From RUG369 sp050949645 (GTDB lineage Bacteria; Planctomycetota; Planctomycetia; Pirellulales; Thermoguttaceae): DNA of 64,000 nucleotides. Positions within the stretch are counted from its first letter, which is position 1; each line of letters begins with the position of its first letter. The notes beneath the pieces are model-generated. The model saw nothing but the letters and a program-made list of their open reading frames with translations. It was not told where the DNA came from and did not search any database. Below, piece after piece: positions 51,955 through 60,357 of the stretch. The position numbers and the translations under genes are program-made. The stretch is taken from NCBI GenBank assembly GCA_050949645.1, contig JBMNGC010000001.1, forward strand, positions 124,001 through 188,000. Direction: 5' to 3'.

Positions 51955-53208
51955 TTACAGAGATTCAATAATCTCCGCAAGCCTCTGAGTGTGAAGTTTG
52001 AAATCGTAGTTCTTCGCGATCTGTTTCGCTTTTTTCGACATTTCGTCGTATTCCTCTTTAGGCATAACAGAGAAGGCTTCGAGCGCGTCGGCGATTTTCT
52101 CTGGAGACTGTTCGTCGAGCTCAATGCCGCAACCTTCTTTTTTGCAGATGCTGTACCCGACGGAATAGGTCATGAGGATCGGTTTGCCAGCCGCTAGATA
52201 TTCAAAAAACTTATTCTGGCTCTGCCCATATTTATCGAGAACCGTGCTCGAGTTGTGCAGGAGCGTGCAGTCGCTTTGCGAGAGAATCGAGGGAATGTTA
52301 TGCCGCGCCGTAAAGCCTTTAAAGACGATGTTTTCGAGCCCAAGGTCTGCGACGCGTTCGCGAAGCGGTTCTAATTCGTTACCGCCGCCCCAGATCAGCA
52401 TCTTTATTTTCTCATTCCCGCGTTTACGCAACTCGACCGCCGTGTCGACGAGCATGCCAAGGTTGTTGACGAGTCGCACCGATCCGGTGTAGACGGCGTT
52501 AAAATGCGACTTGTCGCTCAGATCGGGATCCTCGAACCTGTGTTCCGAAAGGAACTCGTTGAATTCCTGGAGGTCGACGCCGTTTCCGATATGATGAACC
52601 TTGCTCAGCGGAATCGTGTCGGTCCAACCCTGTTCCGCAATGTAGTCCTTCCCGCCTTCCCAGGTCATGATGATTGCGTCGGCGCGCTCGTACATTTTAC
52701 GTTCGCCGCGATACAACGCGTTGGCGTAACACTTTTTACGCTTCTCAGGGTAATAAGCGAAGATGCTCTCGGGCCAGAGATCGCGCACTTCGCAGAGGCA
52801 TGGAATATCCCATTTTTTCGCGAGCTTTTCGCCTGCAATCACGGCGAACGGATGCGCCGACGATCCATAGATTACGTCAGGACGACCGTACTTCTTCGCG
52901 TAGATCTCGGCGACTTTCTTGAGATTGCACGTGAAGCGGAGCATGTTGATAATGCGCTTCGCGCCATTACTATGGTATGCGTTTGAGCGAATATAGACGC
53001 ATTTGGCGTCGCAGGGGAGCGTCCTTTCAAACCACAACGGGTTGCTTTCGTCGACGAACTTTCCAGAGAAATGTTCAAAGTTGCAGCAGAAAATGACGGG
53101 CTCGTATCCGAGTTTGACGAGTTCACGAGCAATCCAATAATGACGTCCTCGCAGGTCGACGGCCGCCTGAGTCGCATAATGGTTAAAAATCCAAATTTTT
53201 TTTCTCAT
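51955..53208 (-). CDS. Glycosyltransferase family 4 (WbuB-like)
   Basis: 417 aa. MRKKIWIFNHYATQAAVDLRGRHYWIARELV is the start typical of WbuB/capsular GT4 enzymes. VIYGSSAHPFAVIAGEKLA and LCEVRDLWPESIFAY also match that group. Then AVYTGSVRLVNNLGMLVD, IVFKGFTARHNIPSILSQSDCTLLHNS and FFEYLAAGKPILM give the donor site. Sugar specificity open. First GT after pgi; a strong hairpin lies in its leader (53235). Confidence 0.92.
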   Translation of the reverse strand: MRKKIWIFNHYATQAAVDLRGRHYWIARELVKLGYEPVIFCCNFEHFSGKFVDESNPLWFERTLPCDAKCVYIRSNAYHSNGAKRIINMLRFTCNLKKVAEIYAKKYGRPDVIYGSSAHPFAVIAGEKLAKKWDIPCLCEVRDLWPESIFAYYPEKRKKCYANALYRGERKMYERADAIIMTWEGGKDYIAEQGWTDTIPLSKVHHIGNGVDLQEFNEFLSEHRFEDPDLSDKSHFNAVYTGSVRLVNNLGMLVDTAVELRKRGNEKIKMLIWGGGNELEPLRERVADLGLENIVFKGFTARHNIPSILSQSDCTLLHNSSTVLDKYGQSQNKFFEYLAAGKPILMTYSVGYSICKKEGCGIELDEQSPEKIADALEAFSVMPKEEYDEMSKKAKQIAKNYDFKLHTQRLAEIIESL

Positions 53209-53234
53209 GTCAAACCGAACTCGTTTAGTTTCTG

Positions 53235-53264
53235 GGAACGCCCCTAAGAGTTTAGGGGCGTTCC
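53235..53264. other. Long perfect hairpin between pgi and the glycosyltransferase genes
   Basis: GGAACGCCCCTAA (53235-53247) and TTAGGGGCGTTCC (53252-53264) form a 13-bp perfect stem around a 4-nt loop. It lies 75 bp after the pgi stop and 27 bp before the next start. No T-run follows on the minus strand. Possible uses are attenuation, mRNA processing or a protein site. Confidence 0.75.
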
Positions 53265-53338
53265 TAACGCGTCATATAAATCGAAACGACTGTCCCCTCC
53301 TATGTATTCTAGCGAGACTCGTCGTTTGGAGAAGACGT

Positions 53339-54979
53339 TTAACTATTCTCCTTGAAGTATTCAACGAGCGCGTTCGTAGACGCGTCGTGCGAGGTCGTCT
53401 TTTCAGGACTGACGAGCTCCGGAAGAATCGCTTTGGCAAGTTGTTTGCCAAGTTCGACTCCCATTTGATCGAAGGAGTTGATATTCCAGATCATTCCCTG
53501 GACGAAGATCTTCATCTCATAGAGGGCAATGAGGCGACCAAGCGTCGCAGGCGTGAGTTTCGTGAAGAAGAATGAGTTTGTCGGACGGTTGCCCTCAAAG
53601 ACATGCGACGGTGCGAGTCGCCGCGCTTCGGCGTCGTCCAGTCCGGAGTCGAGGAGTTCCTGATAAGCTTCCTCTCTCGTCTTGCCCTTCATGAGCGCTT
53701 CGGTCTGGGCGATAAAGTTCGCGATGAGCTTCTGGTGATGGTCTCCAACAGGGTTATGAGACTGCACGGGCGCGAGGAAATCGCACGGAATGAGCTTCGT
53801 TCCCTGGTGGATGAGCTGGTAGAAAGCGTGCTGACCGTCCGTGCCGGGCTCGCCCCAAACAATGGGACCGGTGGTGTAATCGACGCGTTGATTTTCGCGA
53901 TCGACGCTCTTACCGTTGCTCTCCATGTCTCCTTGCTGGAGGTAGGCGGAGAAGCGACGCAGATACTGATCGTAGGGGAGGATTGCGAGGGTTTCAGCGT
54001 CCCAGAAATTGTTATACCAGACGCCGAGGAGCGCCATGATCACGGGGATGTTGTCTCGGTAGGGAGCTGTACGGAAATAGACGTCGACGTCATGCGCGCC
54101 GGCGAGGAGCTCTTCGAAGTTTTCAAAGCCGACGGCGAGCGCGATGCTCAGGCCGATGGCGCTCCAAAGGGAGTAACGACCGCCGACCCAGTTCCAGAAT
54201 TCGAACATATTCTCGGGGTCGATTCCGAATTTTTCGACGGCCTCGCGATTCGTCGAGAGAGCGACAAAGTGCTTGGCAACCGCCTTTTCATCATTAGTGG
54301 CTTGGAGGAACCACTTCTTTGCGGTTTCCGCGTTCGTCATCGTCTCCTGCGTCGTGAAGGTTTTCGACGCAATAATAAAGAGAGTCGTCTCTGGATTAAG
54401 TTTTTTAAGGGTCTCGACGATCTGAGTTCCGTCGACATTAGAGACGAAGTGGGGCGCAAGCTTGGACTGGTAGGGGGTCAGGGCTTCGCAGACCATGCAC
54501 GGCCCGAGGTTGGAGCCGCCGATGCCGATGTTGACGACGTCGGTGATCGCTTTTCCGGAATAGCCTTTCCACTCGCCGGAGCGGACGCGTTCGGAAAAGT
54601 TTTTCATTTTGGCAAGGACGCGGTTGACGTCGGGCATGACGTCTTTCTCGTCTACGTAAACTGGCGAATTGCAACGATTTCGGAGCGCAGTGTGGAGAAC
54701 GGCGCGACGTTCCGTGCAGTTGATCTTTTCACCGGAGAACATCGCTTCAGCCTTTTCTTTGATCTGAGCCTGCTCCGCGAGTGCGACGAGAAGATCTATC
54801 GTTTTTTCCGTGATGCGGTTTTTGGAGTAATCAAACAAGATTCCGCCGTGTTCGATCGAGAATTTCTTGAAACGGTCGGGATCTGCGGCGAACATTTCGC
54901 GCATCGTCGTTGATTCAAGTTCCTTTTTATGAGCCGCGAGAGCTTGCCACGCGGGAGATTGCGTTAATTTTGACGTCAC
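53339..54979 (-). CDS. pgi: Glucose-6-phosphate isomerase
   Basis: 546 aa, GTG start at 54979 with AGAGGA before it. Interconverts glucose-6-phosphate and fructose-6-phosphate. Motifs: VVNIGIGGSNLGPCMVCEAL, FIIASKTFTTQETMTNA, FEFWNWVGGRYSLWSAIGLS (Pgi signature 1), GTDGQHAFYQLIHQGT with catalytic Glu nearby, and FDQMGVELGKQLAK (signature 2, catalytic Lys). Length and motifs fit the long proteobacterial-type enzyme. Its place at the head of the polysaccharide cluster could mean shared control of hexose-phosphate supply, although it may be its own transcript. Confidence 0.97.
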   Translation of the reverse strand: MTSKLTQSPAWQALAAHKKELESTTMREMFAADPDRFKKFSIEHGGILFDYSKNRITEKTIDLLVALAEQAQIKEKAEAMFSGEKINCTERRAVLHTALRNRCNSPVYVDEKDVMPDVNRVLAKMKNFSERVRSGEWKGYSGKAITDVVNIGIGGSNLGPCMVCEALTPYQSKLAPHFVSNVDGTQIVETLKKLNPETTLFIIASKTFTTQETMTNAETAKKWFLQATNDEKAVAKHFVALSTNREAVEKFGIDPENMFEFWNWVGGRYSLWSAIGLSIALAVGFENFEELLAGAHDVDVYFRTAPYRDNIPVIMALLGVWYNNFWDAETLAILPYDQYLRRFSAYLQQGDMESNGKSVDRENQRVDYTTGPIVWGEPGTDGQHAFYQLIHQGTKLIPCDFLAPVQSHNPVGDHHQKLIANFIAQTEALMKGKTREEAYQELLDSGLDDAEARRLAPSHVFEGNRPTNSFFFTKLTPATLGRLIALYEMKIFVQGMIWNINSFDQMGVELGKQLAKAILPELVSPEKTTSHDASTNALVEYFKENS

Positions 54980-55147
54980 TATTATGTTCCTCTGTGTCGT
55001 AGCGTATGCCGCGAGCGCTCCGCTCGCGAAATTCGACGCCTCTCGTCAAGACGCCGTCAAAATTATCCCGCTATTATACCGACCAGGGCTTGAAGTTCAA
55101 GGCGGCGCGGGGAACGAGGACAGCATTTGCGAGCGTTGCGTCGACGA

Positions 55148-55705
55148 TCATGGATCGTCAAGCGCGCGCCGCCAGTAGAAGGAATCGACAAGCGTGAAGG
55201 GGGCGTGCGCGACGCGATGAAATCCAGCGCTCTCGAGCGCGCGCTGAGACGCGCGGTTAGAAATCTCCGTCTCTGCGCCAAGGGCGTCGACGTCGTCGCG
55301 ACGTCGCGCCCAGTCGATGATTGCAACGAGCGTTTCCGTCATGATTCCACGATTTTGAAACGACTCTTCCATATAATACGCAAGCTCCGCTTCTCGCTCG
55401 ATCGGTTTGCCTTTGAAACAAAACGCGCCGACGAAAAGACCTTTCGGGCGCCAAACGACGGTCCAGAGCGATCCCCAAATACGCTCGGAGTCGTTATATT
55501 CTTTCCCAACGTCGTAGAGCCACTCGAGTCCGGCTTGAACTTCTTCCGTCGGCGGCCGAGGCGCGGCGACGAGCCCTTGATCGCGCGCAAAGCCCACGCG
55601 ATCCCAGAGAAAGAGCTCTAATTCTTTTCGCGACAGCGCAGAGAGCGTGAGTCTCGGCGTTTCAATACGACTTAAGGGCAATTCTTTAACCCCATTTTGG
55701 CGCAA
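55148..55705 (-). CDS. GNAT-family N-acetyltransferase (RimJ/RimL type)
   Basis: 185 aa. IETPRLTLSALSRKELELFLW is the usual start of RimJ/RimL-like enzymes. AELAYYMEESFQNRGIMTETLVAIIDWA holds the acetyl-CoA loop (Q/RxxGxxT), and TEISNRASQRALESAGFHRV is the C-terminal family block. The start is a TTG with no convincing ribosome site; a second TTG lies a few codons later, so the N-terminus is uncertain. Substrate unknown. It stands between pgi (divergent side) and the big secreted protein. Confidence 0.85.
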   Translation of the reverse strand: MRQNGVKELPLSRIETPRLTLSALSRKELELFLWDRVGFARDQGLVAAPRPPTEEVQAGLEWLYDVGKEYNDSERIWGSLWTVVWRPKGLFVGAFCFKGKPIEREAELAYYMEESFQNRGIMTETLVAIIDWARRRDDVDALGAETEISNRASQRALESAGFHRVAHAPFTLVDSFYWRRALDDP

Positions 55706-55755
55706 GGAAAAAGAGACGACGCGGCGCGAGAACCGCCGCCGCGTCGTAAAAACGC

Positions 55756-58752
55756 TCAGAACTGAATCTCGTCTTCGCCTTCAGATTGAATCGTTCGGAC
55801 TTCTTCACCGTCGATCATAATCTGATAGTCGAGACCTTTCTTTGCGGTAATCTTGACGACCCCGTCCTCGACTCGCGCCGGGAATGGGGACGCTACGCGC
55901 TTTCCATCAACGTCGACGATTGAAAGATTCGTGTGGTCTCCGTCGAGCTCCCGGCGCAACATATAGACGACGCAGGGGTTAATGTAATATGGAAAGGGCT
56001 CTTGCGTCTCAACCTCAAAGGAATCTGGGAGAAGTCCTATAAGGTCGTCGCTCACGCAGAGCTGACATTCGGCGCTTGCCACGATTCCTTCGGCAATCTT
56101 ACGCCAATCGAGCGTCTTGTCGTGCTTGCTCAGGAGTATGAGCGCGCGAGCGTAATCGAGACCGCACCATTGAACGGGTCGTCCCATCCAGTTCGGCGCG
56201 GACCATCCGGTCGCGCCGAAGACGGGAATTGTCGCGTACTTCATGATCGGCTGGCGATCAACGGGTGCGTCGGCTGGCTTGTTCCGATCGTCGAAGTCGC
56301 GCAGCGTTCTATCTTCCCAGAGGTAAACGAAGGGAAGGCCCGTAAGCGCCCAGCGTCGCGCGGCGGCGAGGTACTTTTCGTCTCCAGTTGCCTCGTAAGC
56401 CCAAACGTTCGCCATACAGCAACGCGAGGAACCCATGACGTCGGGCGTATGGAGCGAGAGTTCCCAGACCTGCGCTCCGCGAGGGGTCAGGAGCGCATTC
56501 ATGAAATCGAGGCCCTTAAGGAGCGCCGCAAGCGCGTCCTTGGAGCCCGTGTAACTCCATGTCTCCCCGAGCGCGAAGAGACTATTGCCGCAGTTGCCCG
56601 AGGCGTAGTCCGTTTGGTTCCCCCAGAGGAACTTGCCGTAATACCGATAAGATCCGTCGGGTTTCATTCGCTCGGCGACGCTTCGCGTGCGCTCTTTAAA
56701 ATGCTTAACGACTTCTTCACCCTTTCCGGTGAGGAAATAGACGGAGTAATTTGTAACGTGACTGCCGCCAAGATCGATCCGCGGCGTTTGGGGGATCTTG
56801 CCCGTGATCTCCCAGATCGTTGAGATAAAGTCCGACCCGTAGCTTGGCGTGAACGAGTATGGTTCGTTTCCATCGAGGAGCGCGTGCGCCCAGCCTTGTG
56901 GAGTGACGATAATGGATCGTTCAAGCGCGGCGAGGACGAGCTCCTTTTGAGCTTGTCCTCTCAGCGGCGGGATTGGGGGCTCAGGGAGCCCCTGAGCGTT
57001 CGTCGCCCAAAGAATTGCGTTTTCAATTGGTTCGGGCGCCACGATGCGAATTTTCCCGGCGCCGGCGTCAGCGCAGAGATTCATTCGTGAGGAATCAGCG
57101 TCCCCGTCGATGAAGTTCGGTACTGCAAAGACGGGCTGCGTCTTTGGTTCATCGTACAACATGGTAACGGAACCGCGATCCGTTGTAATAGCGGCGTAAG
57201 GCTGCGTGATCCAGTAGATCGAGGGAGCGTAGCGAATATGTTCCTTTGTCTTGATATCGGCGGTTGAGGAACTATGTTCGCCCTTTTCAAGATACTCGAC
57301 TCCAGGAAAGACCGCCTGTTGCATCTCGCCCAGGACACGTATCACGGGCGCGTGGATTTTACGCGGAGAGGTGAAGTCGAAGTCTAGCGTTTCCTCGTTG
57401 AGTTTGAATTTTAGAAATCCGACGGCGGCGGCGAGATCTTCGTCGCGATTGCGCGCGCTCTCACCGACCGCGTCGCTTTCGTTGGCGAGCGCGTTTATCG
57501 TGTCGCGCGCTTTTTCGAAGGGAATCTCGCAGAGGCTGAATTCGATTTCGCGTCCGTCTTCCGATACCGAACGAAGGACGGGCTCAATTCTTCCCTTCGC
57601 TTTGGGTTCGTCGTCGGCTTTGTCGCGATCGGAGTCCAGTTCCCGAGCGTAATCGTATTTCTTCGGGAGGATCGCAGCCCCGTCGCCTTCCTCGTAGACG
57701 AGGGGCGTGATGGCGGCAACGCGAGTTCCGTCGCGGAAGATTTCAGCGCCGGAACCGTCGGGTGCAAACCGCACGGCGAGCGCTCCGCAACGGAGGGTCG
57801 GCGCTTCGCCGTCGATGGGAACCGCTTCGGGCGCCGGCTCGCAGAGGGACTCGTTAAACGCAAAATAACGGCGCGCAAGTCTCTGACCATTTGATTTGAT
57901 TTGGGCGATAATCTCCATCTTCTCGAAGGGACGTTTTTGCGGGTAGTAAAGTTCGAGGGATGCGCGGTCGACGACCTCGATCGTCGATTTTTGCGGCGTC
58001 TTGCTAGCGTTGAACCCGTGGAGTTCAAGATCGGCCAGCTGCGGCACGCTTGGATCGGAGTTAACGAGATTAAGGTTGAGGGTTCCAGAATCAAGGCTCG
58101 CGACGCCGAAGTTCAACGGCTTGGTCAAGATTTGTATTAACTCGATTCGTTCGATCTCGGCGAGACCTTCGTCTGTTCCGACGTCAAAGCGTAGTCGTAA
58201 GATCGGATGCGTTGACTCAAGTGGAACGACGTAATCATGGAACTCGTCGTCTTCCGCTAGATCGAAGGTCGTCGAGGCGGATTCCTGATATCCGTGAGTT
58301 TCGTCGGCAAAAAAGATTTGTCCCTTACCCTTGTTGGTGCGGCGAACGCGCAGCTTGACGAGCATCGGGCCCGGGGGTAGCTGCCCGTCGAGGCTACTGG
58401 AGAAGAAATAGGGATCGAAGATATTCATTTCGGCGACGAGCGAGCGTTCCCCGCGCGAGAGCGAGACGCCATTGCGCGCTTCCCAGCCGTCAAGGGTCGT
58501 GTTCGGGTCGGTAAAGTCGAACGTCTTGAGGGACCGGAACCCGACGAGTTCTCTTTGATTGACGTCGATAGGTTCGTCTTCCGGATAGTAGGGGCTGTAT
58601 TCCGGTTCCGCGGCGCAACATGTCGACGCGAGTCTGAGATCTTGATCGCTTCCGACAAGCCCCGCTGCGGCGACGACCGCGCCTGTCGCGAGTACGGCAA
58701 GAGAATGCGTAACGAACCGCGTTAAACGTCGTTGCGAATGTTTTCGTGACAT
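55756..58752 (-). CDS. Very large secreted protein with a predicted six-hairpin (glycosidase-like) C-terminal domain
   Basis: 998 aa, signal peptide with a basic start and a long hydrophobic stretch (THSLAVLATGAVVAAAGLV), mature start near TCCAAEPEYS. Residues about 70-220 look like a carbohydrate-binding-type jelly roll (FDFTDPNTTLDGWEARNG). The middle (220-560) is beta-rich. From about 620 onwards helix-pair segments with Gly/aromatic turns appear: YASGNCGNSLFALGETWSYTG, LLKGLDFMNALLTPRG, SSRCCMANVWAYEATGDEKYLAAARRWA and WCGLDYARALILLSKHD. This is the pattern of (alpha/alpha)6-barrel enzymes acting on polysaccharides. I cannot name the family. GGAG precedes the ATG. Confidence 0.7.
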   Translation of the reverse strand: MSRKHSQRRLTRFVTHSLAVLATGAVVAAAGLVGSDQDLRLASTCCAAEPEYSPYYPEDEPIDVNQRELVGFRSLKTFDFTDPNTTLDGWEARNGVSLSRGERSLVAEMNIFDPYFFSSSLDGQLPPGPMLVKLRVRRTNKGKGQIFFADETHGYQESASTTFDLAEDDEFHDYVVPLESTHPILRLRFDVGTDEGLAEIERIELIQILTKPLNFGVASLDSGTLNLNLVNSDPSVPQLADLELHGFNASKTPQKSTIEVVDRASLELYYPQKRPFEKMEIIAQIKSNGQRLARRYFAFNESLCEPAPEAVPIDGEAPTLRCGALAVRFAPDGSGAEIFRDGTRVAAITPLVYEEGDGAAILPKKYDYARELDSDRDKADDEPKAKGRIEPVLRSVSEDGREIEFSLCEIPFEKARDTINALANESDAVGESARNRDEDLAAAVGFLKFKLNEETLDFDFTSPRKIHAPVIRVLGEMQQAVFPGVEYLEKGEHSSSTADIKTKEHIRYAPSIYWITQPYAAITTDRGSVTMLYDEPKTQPVFAVPNFIDGDADSSRMNLCADAGAGKIRIVAPEPIENAILWATNAQGLPEPPIPPLRGQAQKELVLAALERSIIVTPQGWAHALLDGNEPYSFTPSYGSDFISTIWEITGKIPQTPRIDLGGSHVTNYSVYFLTGKGEEVVKHFKERTRSVAERMKPDGSYRYYGKFLWGNQTDYASGNCGNSLFALGETWSYTGSKDALAALLKGLDFMNALLTPRGAQVWELSLHTPDVMGSSRCCMANVWAYEATGDEKYLAAARRWALTGLPFVYLWEDRTLRDFDDRNKPADAPVDRQPIMKYATIPVFGATGWSAPNWMGRPVQWCGLDYARALILLSKHDKTLDWRKIAEGIVASAECQLCVSDDLIGLLPDSFEVETQEPFPYYINPCVVYMLRRELDGDHTNLSIVDVDGKRVASPFPARVEDGVVKITAKKGLDYQIMIDGEEVRTIQSEGEDEIQF

Positions 58753-59029
58753 GAGTTGCGTCTCCTTAACTAAAATGAAACTAACGCGAGGTCAAATAAT
58801 TTGGCGCGTCGCCTCTGCGCGATATCACTCTAAAACGATATTATACAATATTGAGCTTCGCTTTGGCGGGCGCCAACCCTGGAGCTTTAGAAACGCGACG
58901 CGTCTTGGGTTGGCGCTTTTTACCGTGGCATGGGCGCCGTTTTCGTCGCCGAATTGTCGCATGCCGAGGGAGACGCCGATCAAAGCGTAATTGGCGAGTC
59001 AGCCGTCATCAGGGCAATAATTAAGACGC
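58753..59029. other. Intergenic region with an orphan terminator-like hairpin
   Basis: GCGCCAACCC (58870-58879) and GGGTTGGCGC (58907-58916) form a perfect 10-bp stem followed by five T on the plus strand. No plus-strand gene lies upstream. TATACA (58842-58847) could be a -10 and would give a 65-nt RNA ending at the hairpin. On the minus strand TATAAT (complement of 58840-58845) may be the -10 of the large secreted-protein gene. Confidence 0.45.
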
Positions 59030-59057
59030 TTGTCTAAGGTTGATATCATGTTATAAT
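59030..59057 (+). promoter_or_regulatory. Promoter of the sugar transferase gene
   Basis: TTGTCT (59030-59035), 16 bp, TATAAT (59052-59057). The leader would be about 85 nt and contains CAGACTGTCAGACTTAGG, a short direct repeat of CAGACT. Confidence 0.65.
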
Positions 59058-59150
59058 GCCCAGACTGTCAGACTTAGGTTAAACCGTCGGCGGCAGGCTT
59101 GACAGTCCCGACCTGGACGTTGCCGAACTCCATTTCTCGATTAGTCAAAG

Positions 59151-59957
59151 ATGAGCAATAATCATAAACCCCGAGGTCTGTATGAACGCTACTTTAAGCG
59201 TTTATTCGATATCGTTCTCTCACTCCTGGCGATCGTTCTTCTTAGCTGGCTGCTGATTATTATCGCTATTCTTGTGAGAATCTTTTTGGGAGCGCCTGTG
59301 ATTTTCAAGCAGGAACGACCTGGCAAAGACCGCAAGGTTTTCACGGTCTATAAGTTTAAGACGATGCTCGATCCCCAGACGCGCGATGGACGCAAGATTA
59401 CCGACAACGAGCGTCAGGAGGCGATTCTCCAGGGGCGCGTCCTTGACGTTCTCTCCGACGAAGAGCGCCTTACGAAGTTTGGACGCTTTCTCCGCGCGAC
59501 GAGCCTTGACGAGTTGCCTGAGCTTTTTAATATTCTCGGCGGGACAATGAGCATCGTTGGCCCTCGACCGCTCCTGAAGATTAACGTTGGATATTACACG
59601 CCGGAGGAAGACCGACGACACGAAGTGCTTCCGGGTCTTACCGGACTCGCGCAGATTCACGGCCGCACCGCCGTGTCCTTTGAGACGCGGTTTAAGTACG
59701 ACGTTCAATACGTCGACAACGTGACGTTGTGGAACGATTTCCGTATTGTGGTCAGTACTTTTTTGGTTGTCTTTGCATGTAAAGACGTCGCGCAGGGCGC
59801 CGACGACGTCGAGCCGTTTACGGTCACGCGTCAGCGCCAGCTTGCTGAGATAGGCGGGATTACGGAAGACGAAGTGCCCGGGCTTCCCATAGCAGAACGC
59901 CAGAAGCTGCTCGTCAAACTGCAGGAACTCCAGCAAGCCGAGGCGGCGTCGAGCTAG
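59151..59957 (+). CDS. Undecaprenyl-phosphate sugar-1-phosphate transferase (bacterial sugar transferase)
   Basis: 268 aa. A membrane helix (about residues 16-45, LFDIVLSLLAIVLLSWLLI) precedes the catalytic part. FKQERPGKDRKVFTVYKFKTM, RFLRATSLDELPELFNILGGTMSIVGPRPLL (with the DE pair and the LPEL/GPRP motifs), and LPGLTGLAQIHGR are all family hallmarks. It starts polysaccharide synthesis by loading the first sugar phosphate on the lipid carrier. Short form, without the WcaJ N-terminal helices (PglC-like). Logically part of the pathway at 46510-53208 but on the other strand and 6 kb away. The C-terminal 50 residues are charged. Confidence 0.92.
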   Translation: MSNNHKPRGLYERYFKRLFDIVLSLLAIVLLSWLLIIIAILVRIFLGAPVIFKQERPGKDRKVFTVYKFKTMLDPQTRDGRKITDNERQEAILQGRVLDVLSDEERLTKFGRFLRATSLDELPELFNILGGTMSIVGPRPLLKINVGYYTPEEDRRHEVLPGLTGLAQIHGRTAVSFETRFKYDVQYVDNVTLWNDFRIVVSTFLVVFACKDVAQGADDVEPFTVTRQRQLAEIGGITEDEVPGLPIAERQKLLVKLQELQQAEAASS

Positions 59958-60357
59958 CGGTTTGCTGTTAAGGCTGAGCGAGATTCAGAGAACGCTGAGT
60001 TTCGTCTTGTGCAAACGGGAAGCGCGTTGATTCGTAATTTTCGACCGAAGATGCGAGACGACTGCGCTTTCTCGATTCGCTAACGGTCGTCGTAACTCTC
60101 TCGTTGGCCGACGGTCCGGTTGTTCGGCGCTATAGAACGTTTATTGGAATTAGGAGCTTTCTTTCGGCTTTGCCGCGTTCGTCGGCGGAAAAAATTGGGT
60201 TTTTCTGGTCGGATTGGTTCAGAGCGGGACGGAATCCCTTATAATTGTCTTTATACTCGGGCGTAGTATTGTCTTTGGACTGCGCTGTTATTAGCGATTG
60301 ACGACGCGTTCTTAGACCTGCGAGGTATGAGCGTCCGCAGTCAATGGGATAAAAAAC
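59958..60357 (+). promoter_or_regulatory. 400-bp intergenic region with a promoter for the secreted repeat protein
   Basis: No gene seen. TATAAT at 60240-60245 is a good -10 but the -35 is poor (TTGGTT 60214, 20 bp away). A second -10-like TATACT lies at 60252. The leader would be about 105 nt. Confidence 0.4.

Noticed and set aside
53603..54913. 436-codon plus-strand frame opposite pgi
   Set aside because: pgi on the other strand has a full motif set; this frame is a shadow of its codon bias.
58751..58990. 79-codon frame in the intergenic region
   Set aside because: No ribosome site, crosses the orphan hairpin, composition unlike the neighbours.
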